Counted from the stretch's first letter, positions 26,875 through 36,535 are shown. The stretch is 64,000 nt of DNA from Sporisorium sorghi (GCA_023212695.1 JALCCG010000004.1:186001-250000); one strand, 5' to 3'. The notes: a model not told the origin generated them from the sequence alone. Program-made: numbers and translations.

Positions 26875-27816
26875 TTACAGTCCAATCAGTGTGATCACGG
26901 AATCACTGAGCGCTTCCATATAGAGCGGATCGCTGTTCAGCGAATCGATACGCTCAAGCCGCATATCCATTTCCTTGGCAATGCTTTTGGCTTCGATATC
27001 CAGATCATACAATACCTCAAGATGGTCTGATACGAATCCGACCGGTGCAACCAGCACATCCTCAACCTGCTCCTCTTTATTCAGAGTTTGCAGTGTGTCC
27101 AGAATATCCGGGCCAAGCCAAGGCTCGGCTGTCCGGCCCGCACTTTGCCAAGTAAACTGCCATTTCTTCACGCCAGCTCTTTCGGCTACGGCTTTAGAAG
27201 TCTCAAGCAGCTGCTCCTGATAAGGATCTCCTACGGACAAGATACGCTCAGGAAGACTGTGCGCGCTAAACAGCACTCTCACGCTGTCCCGATCAGCGCC
27301 TGCCTCTTCGAACTGATTCAGCTTGGCAGACACGCGGTCTGCAAAAGCCTCGATCAGTTTCGGGTGCATGTGATAACTCTCCACGAACGAAATCTGAAGT
27401 CCCAGCTCATCCGCTTTGGCTTGAGCACGCTTCACATAGGAACCCACACTCATCGTGGAATAATGGGGAGCAAGCACGATGCCGACAGCTTCCTTAATGC
27501 CGTCCTGCACCATTTGCTCAACACCGTCTTCAATGTAAGGGGCAGCGTGCTTCAATCCCTGATAGCATACAAATTCAAGGTCGGCACTGCGCGGATCTAC
27601 ATTTAATGTATCCTGCAGCGTCCGAACCTGACGATCTGTGTTCTCACGGAGCGGAAACACACCTCCAACAATCGCCTCATAGCGGTCGGTCAGCTCCTTA
27701 AGCTGCTCCTCCGTCGGCTTGTTTCCGCGACGGATATGGGTATAATAACTCTCGATTCCTTCCATGTTCTCAGGTGTGCCATAGGACATAACCAATACAC
27801 CAATCTTGTTCTTCAT
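26875..27816 (-). CDS. hemH: Ferrochelatase / coproporphyrin ferrochelatase
   Basis: 313 residues. It inserts iron in the last steps of heme synthesis; in Gram-positives the coproporphyrin-dependent pathway uses this enzyme as CpfC. The start MKNKIGVLVMSYGTPENMEGIE, the catalytic His in LAPHYSTMSVGSY (about residue 180) and the Glu region PVGFVSDHLEVLYDLD (about 258-273) are typical. It is preceded by GAGGTG and lies 35 bp after hemE. No hemY/cgoX gene follows, unlike B. subtilis hemEHY; a terminator ends the unit. Confidence 0.95.
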   Translation of the reverse strand: MKNKIGVLVMSYGTPENMEGIESYYTHIRRGNKPTEEQLKELTDRYEAIVGGVFPLRENTDRQVRTLQDTLNVDPRSADLEFVCYQGLKHAAPYIEDGVEQMVQDGIKEAVGIVLAPHYSTMSVGSYVKRAQAKADELGLQISFVESYHMHPKLIEAFADRVSAKLNQFEEAGADRDSVRVLFSAHSLPERILSVGDPYQEQLLETSKAVAERAGVKKWQFTWQSAGRTAEPWLGPDILDTLQTLNKEEQVEDVLVAPVGFVSDHLEVLYDLDIEAKSIAKEMDMRLERIDSLNSDPLYMEALSDSVITLIGL

Positions 27817-27851
27817 ACCATCTCACCTCTGACTAATAAAATATTCATCTT

Positions 27852-28910
27852 TTAAGAACGTTGTGCACCTGCCTGTAGTGCCTGTGCCGAATACTCATGG
27901 ATGTAGGATGTCAGCTCACGCAGCTTCTCCAGGGAAGCCTCCGGAAATAAACCGTGCCCTAGATTAAACACAAAGCCCGGCTCCTGAATCCCTTGATCGA
28001 TGATCTCCTTCGCATACTGCTGAATGACCGGCATCGGTCCGGTCAGCACGGTCGGGTCCAGGTTACCCTGAACAGCATATTTATGCTCTAAACGGCGGCG
28101 TCCTTCCGCAATGGACACTCTCCAATCCAGGCCGATCACATCAACGCTGAGATCCGTTAGCGTAGGCAGCAGCTCTCCTGAGCTTACGCCAGGAAAATAA
28201 ATTTTCGGAACGTGCAGATCCTGAAGCTCTGCAAAAATACGCTTGATGGTAGGAAGCACGAAGGTTTGGAAATCCTGCGGGGACAAGGCCCCCACCCAGC
28301 TGTCGAACAATTGAAACGCTTTCCCTCCGTTCGCTACGTGGGCGCGCAAATAAGCAATCACCATGTCTCCGAGTTTATCCATCAGGGAGAACCATACCTT
28401 CGGCTCGCTGTACATGAGCTCTTTCGTACGCAGATAGTTCTTGGATGGTCTTCCTTCGATCAGATAGCTGGCAATTGTAAACGGAGCACCGGCAAATGTA
28501 ATCAGCGGCACTTCAAGCTCCTTGTCCAAGATGCGGATTGTTTCCAGCACATGTCCAAGATCGCCTTCCACATCAATAGGGCGAAGCTTCTCTACGTCCG
28601 CTGCAGATCGGATCGGATTGTCGATCACAGGCCCGATATTTTTCACAATATCGAAGTCTACCCCGATCGATGCAACGGGATTCATAATATCGGAATATAA
28701 AATAGCTGCGTCCACACCGAGCTTCCGTACCGGCATCAAGGTTACTTCAGCCGCCAGCTCCGGTTGACTGCATATTTCCAGAAGGGAGTACTTTTCTTTG
28801 ATCTTTCGATACTCCGGGTCATAGCGTCCCGCTTGTCGCATGTACCACACAGGAACATGGCTTACTTCCTGCTTACGGCAAGCGCGGATAAATTGATCGT
28901 TATAGGTCAT
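27852..28910 (-). CDS. hemE: Uroporphyrinogen decarboxylase
   Basis: 352 residues, the standard length. It decarboxylates uroporphyrinogen III to coproporphyrinogen III. Signatures are PVWYMRQAGRYDPEYR (about residues 20-35), AAILYSDIMNP and GAPFTIASYLIEG, plus GLDWRVSIAEGRRR and NLGHGLFPEA near the C-terminus. The start ATG 28908-28910 has a GGGGG-type site; an ATG earlier in the frame would add sequence containing the -10 element and is rejected. First gene of a hemE-hemH operon. Confidence 0.96.
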   Translation of the reverse strand: MTYNDQFIRACRKQEVSHVPVWYMRQAGRYDPEYRKIKEKYSLLEICSQPELAAEVTLMPVRKLGVDAAILYSDIMNPVASIGVDFDIVKNIGPVIDNPIRSAADVEKLRPIDVEGDLGHVLETIRILDKELEVPLITFAGAPFTIASYLIEGRPSKNYLRTKELMYSEPKVWFSLMDKLGDMVIAYLRAHVANGGKAFQLFDSWVGALSPQDFQTFVLPTIKRIFAELQDLHVPKIYFPGVSSGELLPTLTDLSVDVIGLDWRVSIAEGRRRLEHKYAVQGNLDPTVLTGPMPVIQQYAKEIIDQGIQEPGFVFNLGHGLFPEASLEKLRELTSYIHEYSAQALQAGAQRS

Positions 28911-28950
28911 GATTACGGCCCCCATCAGTGTATAAAGTTTCCTATAGAAC

Positions 28951-28979
28951 ATTATGCCCTTTTTAAAAGTAAGTAACAA
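28951..28979 (-). promoter_or_regulatory. Promoter of hemE-hemH
   Basis: Minus strand: TTGTTA (28974-28979), 17-bp spacer, CATAAT (28951-28956), giving a leader of about 35 nt. Confidence 0.6.
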
Positions 28980-29146
28980 CCGTCTTACATGGACATCCTA
29001 TGAAAATCGCATGACAATCTTATGACATTGTTAGCTTTTGGCATTTTTCAAATATGTTATACTGGAAGAACGGCAATTTTAGGGTAAGACTCCATTCGTC
29101 CGGTTCATTCCGGGCTCGACAGCTTAGAAAGGAAGTGACGGGCACA

Positions 29147-30358
29147 TTGACCAATTGGAAAATCAATCTCATTGTGCTTTGGTTCGGACAGTTTTTGGTC
29201 AACTCCGGGATGACGATGATCACCCCGTTCCTGACATTGTATTTGGCGCAGGACCTGAATGTTGTAGGGGACCGGGAAATAGGACTATGGGCAGGATTGA
29301 TATTCGCAGCCAACTTCCTGACATCATTCATTTTTCAGCCGATCTGGGGAAAAGTCGCGGACAAGTACGGTCGTAAACTGATGCTGCTGCGTTCCGGATT
29401 CGGCATGGCGCTTGTCATTGCGTGTATGGGCTTTGCCACCCATCCGTGGCATTTGCTCGTTCTCCGTCTTCTGAACGGTACCATATCGGGATTTAACCCG
29501 GCGGCTATCTCCCTCGTATCGGGGACCACGCCAAAGAACCGGATGGGATTTGCCATGGGCATCATGCAGTCCGGACAAGTTGCCGGCACGATACTCGGTC
29601 CATTAATTGGCGGACTCATGGCCAGTTGGGTCGGGTTCCGGCCAATCTTCTATATTACGGGCGGACTGATATTTGCAGCTTCGCTGCTCGCTTTGTTCCT
29701 CGTCAAAGAGAATTTCAACCGTGAGCAGGCGGCCCGGGCACCTCAGACTTCGGTTATCGCCGGACTGAAGGAGCTGAGCCACATTCCGCAGCTGCCGTCC
29801 TTGTTCGCGGTCACGTTCCTGCTTCAATTCGCCATGATCAGTCCGATGGCGCTGCTTCCGCTGTATGTTCAGAAGCTGCATGGGTCGGCGGTTGATATCG
29901 CCATATGGGCCGGGTTCGTTGTAGCGGTGACAGGGCTCTCGAACATGATCGCCTCGCCGATTCTCGGCAAGCTCAGCGACAAGGTCGGGGCACACCGGAT
30001 CTTGACGTATGCCTTGATCGGAACGGGACTTACGCTGATCCCGCAGGCTTTTGTGCAGTCCGTATGGCAGCTCATCATCGTACGGTTTATGATGGGGGTC
30101 TTTATGGGCGGATTATTGCCGAGTGTCAACGCGCTGATTCGCTCCTATACCCCGGACGGCATGGAAAGCCGCTCCTTCGGCTTCAACACAAGCTCACTTG
30201 CGCTTGGCAACATGCTCGGAGCAGTGATCGGCGGGTTCTTGTCCGGATTCATCGGAATTGAGGGGCTGTTTATTACTTCAGGCTGCCTGCTGATCATCAA
30301 CATGATCTGGGTGAGGCGGAAGCTGTTCTCAGACAAACCCTCGCCCAAGTACCGTTAG
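29147..30358 (+). CDS. MFS multidrug efflux transporter
   Basis: 403 residues with twelve predicted transmembrane helices. The loop 2-3 motif GKVADKYGRKLMLLRSG (about residues 68-84) and the antiporter motif C region (GTILGPLIGG) mark a proton-driven exporter of the drug:H+ antiporter type. The start is TTG 29147 (MTNWKINLIVLWFGQF), with AAAGGAAG upstream. Earlier in-frame codons, including ATG 29054, overlap a -10-like TATACT and are unlikely. A terminator follows. Confidence 0.87.
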   Translation: MTNWKINLIVLWFGQFLVNSGMTMITPFLTLYLAQDLNVVGDREIGLWAGLIFAANFLTSFIFQPIWGKVADKYGRKLMLLRSGFGMALVIACMGFATHPWHLLVLRLLNGTISGFNPAAISLVSGTTPKNRMGFAMGIMQSGQVAGTILGPLIGGLMASWVGFRPIFYITGGLIFAASLLALFLVKENFNREQAARAPQTSVIAGLKELSHIPQLPSLFAVTFLLQFAMISPMALLPLYVQKLHGSAVDIAIWAGFVVAVTGLSNMIASPILGKLSDKVGAHRILTYALIGTGLTLIPQAFVQSVWQLIIVRFMMGVFMGGLLPSVNALIRSYTPDGMESRSFGFNTSSLALGNMLGAVIGGFLSGFIGIEGLFITSGCLLIINMIWVRRKLFSDKPSPKYR

Positions 30359-30403
30359 ATATACAATTCCTGATGGCACCGCTCCAATATCGCTCCAAAT
30401 TGC

Positions 30404-30450
30404 AAGGGGCTGTCCGTGGTCACAATCGACCCGAGGACAGCCCCTTTGTT
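30404..30450 (+). terminator. Terminator of the MFS gene
   Basis: AAGGGGCTGTCC pairs with GGACAGCCCCTT, followed by TTTGTT. Confidence 0.8.
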
Positions 30451-30455
30451 ATGAA

Positions 30456-30623
30456 TCAGATCAGATGGCAAGCAGCAAAATGACCTGTGGAAACCTCCCT
30501 GAAATCAGGGATCTGCTGTTTGCATATATCCACGGCATACGGACACATATAGGTGTGGATACTGTTAAAGAATTCATACACTGGCCCAAATCTGACTTCC
30601 AGTCGACAGTCCAATGGCTGCAC
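30456..30623 (-). pseudogene. Remnant of an oligopeptide ABC transporter ATPase (OppD/DppD type)
   Basis: On the minus strand 55 codons end with the C-terminal signature of OppD/OppF-type ATPases: MCPYAVDICKQQIPDFREV, then GHFAACHLI and a stop. The cysteine pattern CPYA-x-x-x-C...AC-H is the iron-sulfur/zinc-like tail of these proteins. Just upstream, VYEFFNSI resembles the HPYT-x-x-L-x-x-SI element that normally lies about 25 residues earlier, so an internal deletion is likely. Further upstream the frame has stops. No Walker motifs remain. It is a decayed fragment and probably not functional. Confidence 0.55.
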
Positions 30624-30675
30624 TCCTTCCCATGGTCATCTTATCGTTCAGTACACAACATCATGGTGTGTTTAA

Positions 30676-31308
30676 TCATTTAACGCGTGCAAGGATCAAC
30701 CCGTCATAGGCAGGCAGCAGCGTGCTAACCAGCCTCTCGTCGGTGGCAATGATTTCATTAAAACGGCGTACCGCCTGAACCGAAGGTCCGTTTTTCTCCG
30801 AATTCAACGTTCTTCCCCGCAAAAAGCAGTTATCCCCGGCGATCAGGGCACCCGGATTTGCAAGCTCCATCGCATATTCCAAGTACAGAGGATAATTCTC
30901 CTTATCCGCATCAATAAAGAAAAAATCAAATGTCCGCCCTTCCCGCTTCAGAGCCGCCAGGCTATCCGCAGCCGGACCGATCCGGTATTCCACCCGATCC
31001 TTGAAGCCGGCCTTCTCCAGATGAGTGCCCGCAAGCGCCGCGTACTCCTCCTTCAATTCCAGTGAAGTGAGTTTACCGTCAGCAGGAAGCCCGCGGCACA
31101 GACAGATTCCGCTGTATCCGCCAAGCGCACCGATCTCAAGAATATTCCGTGCGCCGGCTGTCTGTACGAGCAGGGTCAGCAGCCGGCCGTAAGCCGGTGC
31201 CACCGAAACCTCGGGCATGCCATGTTCGCGAATGGCCTCTATCACAAGCTGAAGCTCTTCATCTTCAGGATATAATTGGTTAACATAATCATCAGGGGTC
31301 GTAAGCAA
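30676..31308 (-). CDS. O-methyltransferase, CCoAOMT/YrrM-like
   Basis: 210 residues. A class I SAM-dependent fold: NILEIGALGGYSGICLCRGL (motif I, about residues 57-76), SLELKEEYAALA (acidic end of strand 2), FDFFFIDADKENYPLYLE (metal-dependent catechol-type motif, about 127-144) and LIAGDNCFLRG. It probably methylates a small hydroxylated molecule or tRNA uridine derivative, as in the TrmR-like group; the substrate is unproven. The start is TTG 31306-31308 with AGGAGG 8 nt upstream. Confidence 0.87.
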   Translation of the reverse strand: MLTTPDDYVNQLYPEDEELQLVIEAIREHGMPEVSVAPAYGRLLTLLVQTAGARNILEIGALGGYSGICLCRGLPADGKLTSLELKEEYAALAGTHLEKAGFKDRVEYRIGPAADSLAALKREGRTFDFFFIDADKENYPLYLEYAMELANPGALIAGDNCFLRGRTLNSEKNGPSVQAVRRFNEIIATDERLVSTLLPAYDGLILARVK

Positions 31309-31380
31309 TGAAGCTGCCTCCTTTTTCTTAGTAGCATACCTTATTTCCCGTTAAACCTAACGAGATCTATCATATGATAA

Positions 31381-31409
31381 TTGTCTTAGTCAATGCAATC
31401 GCCTATACT
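31381..31409 (+). promoter_or_regulatory. Promoter of the rRNA methyltransferase gene
   Basis: TTGTCT (31381-31386), 17-bp spacer, TATACT (31404-31409). A GGCGA/TCGCC hairpin (31430-31442) lies in the leader. Confidence 0.6.
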
Positions 31410-31470
31410 ATATAGATTGAACCGGCGGCGACTATCGCCGTACACATGTTAAATGGAGTTGACATCGTTA

Positions 31471-32619
31471 ATGCCTCGATTACAATTGATCGCGACAGCC
31501 CCGATGGGGCTTGAAGCCGTTGTTGCCCGCGAGCTGAAAGAGCTCGGGTACACGGACATGGAAGTAGAGAATGGTAGAGTTACCTTTACGGGTGACCTGA
31601 TTGATATTTGCCGCTGTAATCTGTGGCTCCGTACGTCAGATCGTATCCTCGTCAAAATGGGTGAGTTCAAGGCTTTCACCTTCGATGAGCTGTTTGAAGG
31701 AACGAAGGCCCTTCCATGGGAAGAATGGATTCCGGCGGATGGCGAGTTCCCTGTGGAAGGCCGATCCCATAAATCGCAGCTTAGCAGCGTTCCTGCTTGC
31801 CAAGGTATCGTGAAAAAAGCGATCGTGGAGAAGCTGAAGCTCTCGCATCGTACGGAATGGTTCCCCGAGGACGGTCCCCGTTATGTAGTTGAAGTGTCCT
31901 TGCTGAAGGATCGCGCCATACTGACGCTCGATACGACGGGACCTGCCCTTCATAAACGCGGTTACCGCAAGCTGGTAACGGAAGCTCCACTGAAGGAAAC
32001 TATGGCTTCCGCTCTGCTGCAGCTGAGCCGCTGGGGACCGCATCGCCCGCTGTATGACCCGTGCTGCGGTTCAGGCACCATTCTGATTGAAGCCGCTATG
32101 CTGGCCTGGAACATCGCTCCCGGCATGCGCCGCTCGTTCCCGTCCGAGCATTGGGATATCATCGGGAACGACCTCTGGGAAGATGCGCGCGAGGAAGCAT
32201 TTGACGCTGTGAAGGACGATATTCCGCTGCAGATTGCTGGGAGCGATATCGATCCGAAAGCCATCGAAGTCGCCAGGGCGTCTGCCAAGAGTGCCGGTCT
32301 CGCCAGAGAAATCGAGTTCAACGTTCTTCCTGCAGCCAAGGCCATTCCTGAAGGTGAATTCGGATGTATCATAACCAATCCGCCCTATGGGGAACGATTG
32401 AGCGAGAAAGAGGAGGTTGAACGTCTGATCCGCCAGCTCGGATCTGTGACGCACTCGCTTCCGACCTGGTCCTTCTTCGCACTGAGCCCGACCAAACAGT
32501 TCGAGCATTACTTCGGCCGCAAGGCAGACAAGCGCCGCAAGCTGTTCAATGGCCGGATTGAATGCCAGTACTATCAATATCTGGGTCCCCTGCCGCCGCG
32601 TAATAAACCGGCAGAATAA
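31471..32619 (+). CDS. Class I SAM-dependent RNA methyltransferase, RlmL/YpsC-like
   Basis: 382 residues. An N-terminal THUMP RNA-binding domain (about 1-155, with IATAPMGLEAVVARELKELGY and FEGT-x-ALPWEEW) is followed by a Rossmann methyltransferase domain: YDPCCGSGTILIEAAMLAWNIAPG (about 197-220), GSDIDPKAIEVA and the catalytic NPPYGERL (about 299-306). This layout matches B. subtilis YpsC and the RlmL N-half, which make m2G in 23S rRNA. ATG 31471 begins the homologous sequence; the in-frame ATG at 31453 lacks a site. Confidence 0.9.
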   Translation: MPRLQLIATAPMGLEAVVARELKELGYTDMEVENGRVTFTGDLIDICRCNLWLRTSDRILVKMGEFKAFTFDELFEGTKALPWEEWIPADGEFPVEGRSHKSQLSSVPACQGIVKKAIVEKLKLSHRTEWFPEDGPRYVVEVSLLKDRAILTLDTTGPALHKRGYRKLVTEAPLKETMASALLQLSRWGPHRPLYDPCCGSGTILIEAAMLAWNIAPGMRRSFPSEHWDIIGNDLWEDAREEAFDAVKDDIPLQIAGSDIDPKAIEVARASAKSAGLAREIEFNVLPAAKAIPEGEFGCIITNPPYGERLSEKEEVERLIRQLGSVTHSLPTWSFFALSPTKQFEHYFGRKADKRRKLFNGRIECQYYQYLGPLPPRNKPAE

Positions 32620-32640
32620 TATAATGATCCTACTGCCATC

Positions 32641-32663
32641 GCCGCCCACGGGCGGCTTTTTTT
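32641..32663 (+). terminator. Terminator
   Basis: GCCGCCC-AC-GGGCGGC stem followed by TTTTTTT. Confidence 0.92.
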
Positions 32664-32738
32664 GCGAGGGCTCCGTTTGAATTCATGCCGGCCCAAACTA
32701 TAATCTAAAGAATAATGCTGGTGAAGGAGGATATGCCA

Positions 32739-34724
32739 TTGCTCTCATCCCATTCATGGATTGATATCCGAAGACGGGCCTCCAAAGGGCTCCATTACCG
32801 ATATACCGGATATTTATTATTCCTTGTCCTTATGATGTACAAGCTCATCCTGCTGGATCATCATCTCCATATTTCCAATATGAAGCTCGATCAAGCAGAC
32901 TATATCATAGCCGTGGGCTCGCTTCTGCTGATCTCCTTCTGGACCTTTTGGCTTCCGCCAAGAGGCAGGCTTGTATCGCTAACTTTACTGAATCTGCTGT
33001 GGACAGGCATCCTGTACGCCGATTTGATCTACTACCGTTACTTCGATGATTTCATCACGGTACCGGTGCTCCTGCAGGCCGGGCAAGTCGGCTCCCTCGG
33101 AGACAGCATCCGTTCTCTTATTCACGGGTATGACCTGTTCTTTTTCCTGGATTGGCTGATCATCGTTCCGTTTACGGCAGTCATGGTATTCCGCAAACGG
33201 AGATCGATCACGAATGGTTACCTGTTCCCTGGTGAACAACGCCAGCAGCGTCACAAGCGGATCAATCGCCGTTTGGTAACAGGTACGTTCGTTCTCATCC
33301 TTGGTCTTGTCATGACTTTTGTTCCTATCAAAAGAGCTTCGGATACATGGGCGGTAGGCTTGTTTGAGGGCAATTGGTGGAATATCACGCTTTATAACGT
33401 GACAGGGCTGATCGGCTTCCACGGATATGATATTTACCGATATGGCCGGGATCACCTGATTGGCCAGCCCAAGCTGGCTGAGGAGGAGGTCAATCAGGTC
33501 AAGGCCTGGTTTGATGCCAAACGTATGAAGCCATCCGGTTCTGACGCTTGGTTTGGCAAGTATAAAAACAGTAATGTTATTACGATTCAGACGGAAGCCT
33601 TCATGAATTTTGTCGTTGGCCAGTCCATCGAGGGTCAGGAAATCACGCCGAACTTCAACCGATTGATGAAAGAGAGCATGTATTTCAGCAATTTTTATCA
33701 TCAAACCGGGCAGGGAAGAACGTCCGATGCGGACTTTGTCACACACAGTTCCCTGCTGCCGCTGCCCACGGGTTCCGTGTTTACGCGGTATGCCGATCGT
33801 GAATACGATACCCTTCCGGAGATTCTGAAGGAACAGAGCTATGCCGCAAATGTTTTCCACGCCTATGACAGCAGCTTCTGGAACCGGACGACGATGTATC
33901 GGGAAATGAAGTATGATCGGTTTTACAGCAAAAAAGATTTTGATATGACCGATGTGCTGGGATGGTCACTCAGTGACAAAGCGTTTTTGGAGCAATCGCT
34001 GAATGAGATGGACAGCATCAAGCAGCCCTTCTACTCCTTCCTGATCACGTTAACGAGCCATCATCCGTATTATGTGCCGAAGGATGCCCGCAAGCTGGAT
34101 ACAGGTGCTTTTGAAGGCACGATGTTCGGGGATTATTTACAGTCGATCCATTATGTTGACGAAGCTTTCGGCCAGTTCGTGGACCAGATGAAAGAGCAAG
34201 GATTATGGGATAACACCATGCTGATCATCTACGGCGACCACGACAATTCGATCAAGGACAAAGCGGACTACGAGAAGTTCCTCGGACGGGAGCTGAACGC
34301 TCTCGACATGGAACAAATCATGAACCAGGTTCCCCTGCTGATCCGCTTGCCGGACGGCGAAAATGCGGGAGTATATTCAGATGCCGCCGGCATGATGAAC
34401 GTGACGCCGAGCATCCTGCATCTGCTGGGTGTGCCTAGCGAGCCGTATTACTGGATCGGAAGTCATTTGTTTGATGAGGAGCCGCGTCTGATTCCGCTTC
34501 GCAGCGGCGCTTTTTCCGATGAAAAGGTGTTCTACCTGCCTTCCGAAACGGCCGGGCTTGAAGGTGGAACCTGTTATGATCTGGTGACGCGTCAGCCAAC
34601 CGACATCCAGGCATGTCGTGATGGATATGATGAGACGCAAAAGCAGCTTAAGATATCGGATCAAGTCATAACGTATGATTTGCTGAAGCAATTCAAAACA
34701 CAGGGCGGAGCAGAAACGAAGTAA
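32739..34724 (+). CDS. Lipoteichoic acid synthase family (LtaS-like) sulfatase-fold protein
   Basis: 661 residues. About five N-terminal transmembrane helices (to about residue 215) precede an extracellular sulfatase-fold domain. Metal and catalytic elements seen are TIQTEAFMNF (Glu ligand), GQGRTSDADF (nucleophilic Thr, about residue 335), HPYYVPK and IYGDHDNS (Asp/His ligands). Such enzymes polymerise glycerol phosphate from phosphatidylglycerol onto lipoteichoic acid. The start is TTG 32739, with AGGAGG 8 nt upstream; an earlier in-frame ATG overlaps that site. Paralogues LtaS, YqgS, YfnI and YvgJ cannot be told apart here. Confidence 0.9.
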   Translation: MLSSHSWIDIRRRASKGLHYRYTGYLLFLVLMMYKLILLDHHLHISNMKLDQADYIIAVGSLLLISFWTFWLPPRGRLVSLTLLNLLWTGILYADLIYYRYFDDFITVPVLLQAGQVGSLGDSIRSLIHGYDLFFFLDWLIIVPFTAVMVFRKRRSITNGYLFPGEQRQQRHKRINRRLVTGTFVLILGLVMTFVPIKRASDTWAVGLFEGNWWNITLYNVTGLIGFHGYDIYRYGRDHLIGQPKLAEEEVNQVKAWFDAKRMKPSGSDAWFGKYKNSNVITIQTEAFMNFVVGQSIEGQEITPNFNRLMKESMYFSNFYHQTGQGRTSDADFVTHSSLLPLPTGSVFTRYADREYDTLPEILKEQSYAANVFHAYDSSFWNRTTMYREMKYDRFYSKKDFDMTDVLGWSLSDKAFLEQSLNEMDSIKQPFYSFLITLTSHHPYYVPKDARKLDTGAFEGTMFGDYLQSIHYVDEAFGQFVDQMKEQGLWDNTMLIIYGDHDNSIKDKADYEKFLGRELNALDMEQIMNQVPLLIRLPDGENAGVYSDAAGMMNVTPSILHLLGVPSEPYYWIGSHLFDEEPRLIPLRSGAFSDEKVFYLPSETAGLEGGTCYDLVTRQPTDIQACRDGYDETQKQLKISDQVITYDLLKQFKTQGGAETK

Positions 34725-34772
34725 CAAGGCAGCCAGACCAGGCATCCTTACCTTTGTTCTCTTTGCAAAAAC

Positions 34773-34816
34773 GAGGGTTTCTCAAAAGATCTTAGATCTT
34801 GCGGGAAGCCCTTTTT
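34773..34816 (+). terminator. Terminator of the LTA synthase gene
   Basis: GGGTTTC pairs with GAAGCCC around an AAGATCTTAGATCTT arm, then TTTTT. Confidence 0.7.
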
Positions 34817-34929
34817 GCGTTTGAAGCCGCTCCATGTACGAATCGTTCCTGCTGGTTGATCGCAAGAAAGCCCGGAAGCCAGAACGATTTCGCTCGCCCA
34901 TATCTTTTATCAAGCGTCCACAATAAAAA

Positions 34930-34978
34930 ATAAACCATAACGGCGTGAGTAACATCCTGAGCACCGCTATGGTTTATT
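34930..34978 (-). terminator. Terminator of the PadR-HAAS-serine hydrolase operon
   Basis: Minus strand: AAACCATAGCGG and its near complement form the stem, followed by TTTATTTTTTATT. The rest of 34725-35074 (about 350 bp between converging genes) holds only this and the LTA synthase terminator. Confidence 0.75.
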
Positions 34979-35074
34979 TGAATTGTATTACTTTTGCCGG
35001 TATTTTTATTATGCTGCAGCAACTGATCACGCGCATAAAGTCATTTATTCTAGCTGCTCCATACAGCTCACAAT

Positions 35075-36535
35075 TCAAGCCCGATGGGATATTGACTTCT
35101 GACGTCTTCTCCAGCTGACAAGCGCTCCGTACAAGAGCAAGAGTCCCATAATTGCAACGCAGGCAACGATCCCCAGCGTCAAGTAGGCAATGTCGGGTGC
35201 AAAAAGACGGATGGAGTTCCACGGCGAACTTGACAAACTCGTAAACAGTGGAATGATACCACCTGAAATAACAAAGAGAATCAAGCTAAACGGAAGAGCA
35301 AGGTGTAGCTTAAAGCTACGTTTATTCGTTATGATAAGCATCCATACAACGATGATCATCAAGATGATCCATATTCCTGCTAACAGCCAAATCAATGGAT
35401 GGGTCCCCACGGAAAGCGGCTTCGGGTCTTGCCCATCAATTATGCTCCTCAGATCTTTTGATACCTGTATTAGTCTGGCTTCCTCAAGAATATGGTCCTT
35501 GTTGTTCAGAATGACGGCACCCATACCCCGATCCGGGATAAAAAAGATCTCCGCGCGAGCCTCAGGTGTTGATCCTGAATGCCATAACATGGCCTCCCCT
35601 TGGTCTGTCTCACTTATTCTCCAGCCTAATCCATAGGCACGATCAGTCCTATACTGGACCAGTGGTGACAGGAACAGCTCCTTGTATTCACGGCGGATCA
35701 AGCCTTCGTTCTCCTGAAGCAGAAACTGGAGATAACGCGCCATATCGTCAATGCTGGCTGTGATGTAACCATATGAAGCACCGCTGTTATCATACGGTAT
35801 ACTGCTTACTCTAGGATAACCAAACCAGGATTGAAACCCCTTCTCAAATCCGGTCTGGGCAGCCCGCTTCTCATCCGCCGCAGCCATGCTCATACCCAGC
35901 GGTCCAAACACATGCTTCTCCATGTAATCAGCATAGGATTGCCCGGACACTTCCTCCAGAATAGCACCCAGAATCATATAATTGGCATTACTGTATTGAT
36001 GCTCTTCCCCAGGCGCCTTGCTAAGCTTCTCCCTGGAGAGATTACGAACATTCTCTTTCAAGGTAGAAGCCTCCTTGGCAGCCACATCGGAATACTCCAA
36101 GCCCGTAAATGTACTGTAGCCGCTCGTTTGTGCCAGCAATTGTCTTATCGTTATCGATGATACCTCGGGAGAAGCTTCCTCCGTAAACCACGGAAGATAA
36201 TCTCCAACAGACCCATCCAGATCCACCTGACCGGACTCCAAAAGTTGAACAATCCCCAAAGCTGTCATGGATTTAGAAATTGATCCGAGTAAGAACGGGG
36301 TCTTGGAACTGACAGCGTTGCCCTCCCCTGTTACCCCATAGCTGTTCGTAAACACAATATCCTCATCCTGCACGACTGCAACAGAAAGACCAGGAATCTT
36401 GTATTCCTCCATCATCTCTTTCATATACAGATCAATCTTTCCAAATCGTGCATCTTCCGCTTCAACTGCATGATCGAATGTTGGAAACAGGAATACCAGT
36501 ACGGACAAGATCGTAAACATCCACTTCTTTCTCAT
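35075..36535 (-). CDS. Beta-lactamase-fold serine hydrolase (class C/PBP4*-like) with membrane tail
   Basis: 486 residues. A signal peptide (about 1-26) leads to a penicillin-recognising domain: SISKSMTALG (catalytic Ser-x-x-Lys, about residue 86), YSNANYMILG (Tyr-x-Asn, about 175) and WHSGSTPEARAE (the KTG-equivalent HSG). From about residue 375 three hydrophobic segments anchor the C-terminus. Such proteins are D-Ala esterases or peptidases; true beta-lactamase activity is not implied. Its ATG overlaps the stop of the HAAS gene (ATGA), last in a three-gene operon. Confidence 0.88.
   Translation of the reverse strand: MRKKWMFTILSVLVFLFPTFDHAVEAEDARFGKIDLYMKEMMEEYKIPGLSVAVVQDEDIVFTNSYGVTGEGNAVSSKTPFLLGSISKSMTALGIVQLLESGQVDLDGSVGDYLPWFTEEASPEVSSITIRQLLAQTSGYSTFTGLEYSDVAAKEASTLKENVRNLSREKLSKAPGEEHQYSNANYMILGAILEEVSGQSYADYMEKHVFGPLGMSMAAADEKRAAQTGFEKGFQSWFGYPRVSSIPYDNSGASYGYITASIDDMARYLQFLLQENEGLIRREYKELFLSPLVQYRTDRAYGLGWRISETDQGEAMLWHSGSTPEARAEIFFIPDRGMGAVILNNKDHILEEARLIQVSKDLRSIIDGQDPKPLSVGTHPLIWLLAGIWIILMIIVVWMLIITNKRSFKLHLALPFSLILFVISGGIIPLFTSLSSSPWNSIRLFAPDIAYLTLGIVACVAIMGLLLLYGALVSWRRRQKSISHRA

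Noticed and set aside
30465..30683. Plus-strand 72-codon frame
   Set aside because: It lies opposite the OppD-type remnant and overlaps the end of the O-methyltransferase gene; no ribosome binding site.
34782..35022. Short minus-strand frames between the LTA synthase and serine hydrolase genes
   Set aside because: They run through two terminator hairpins and match nothing recognisable.
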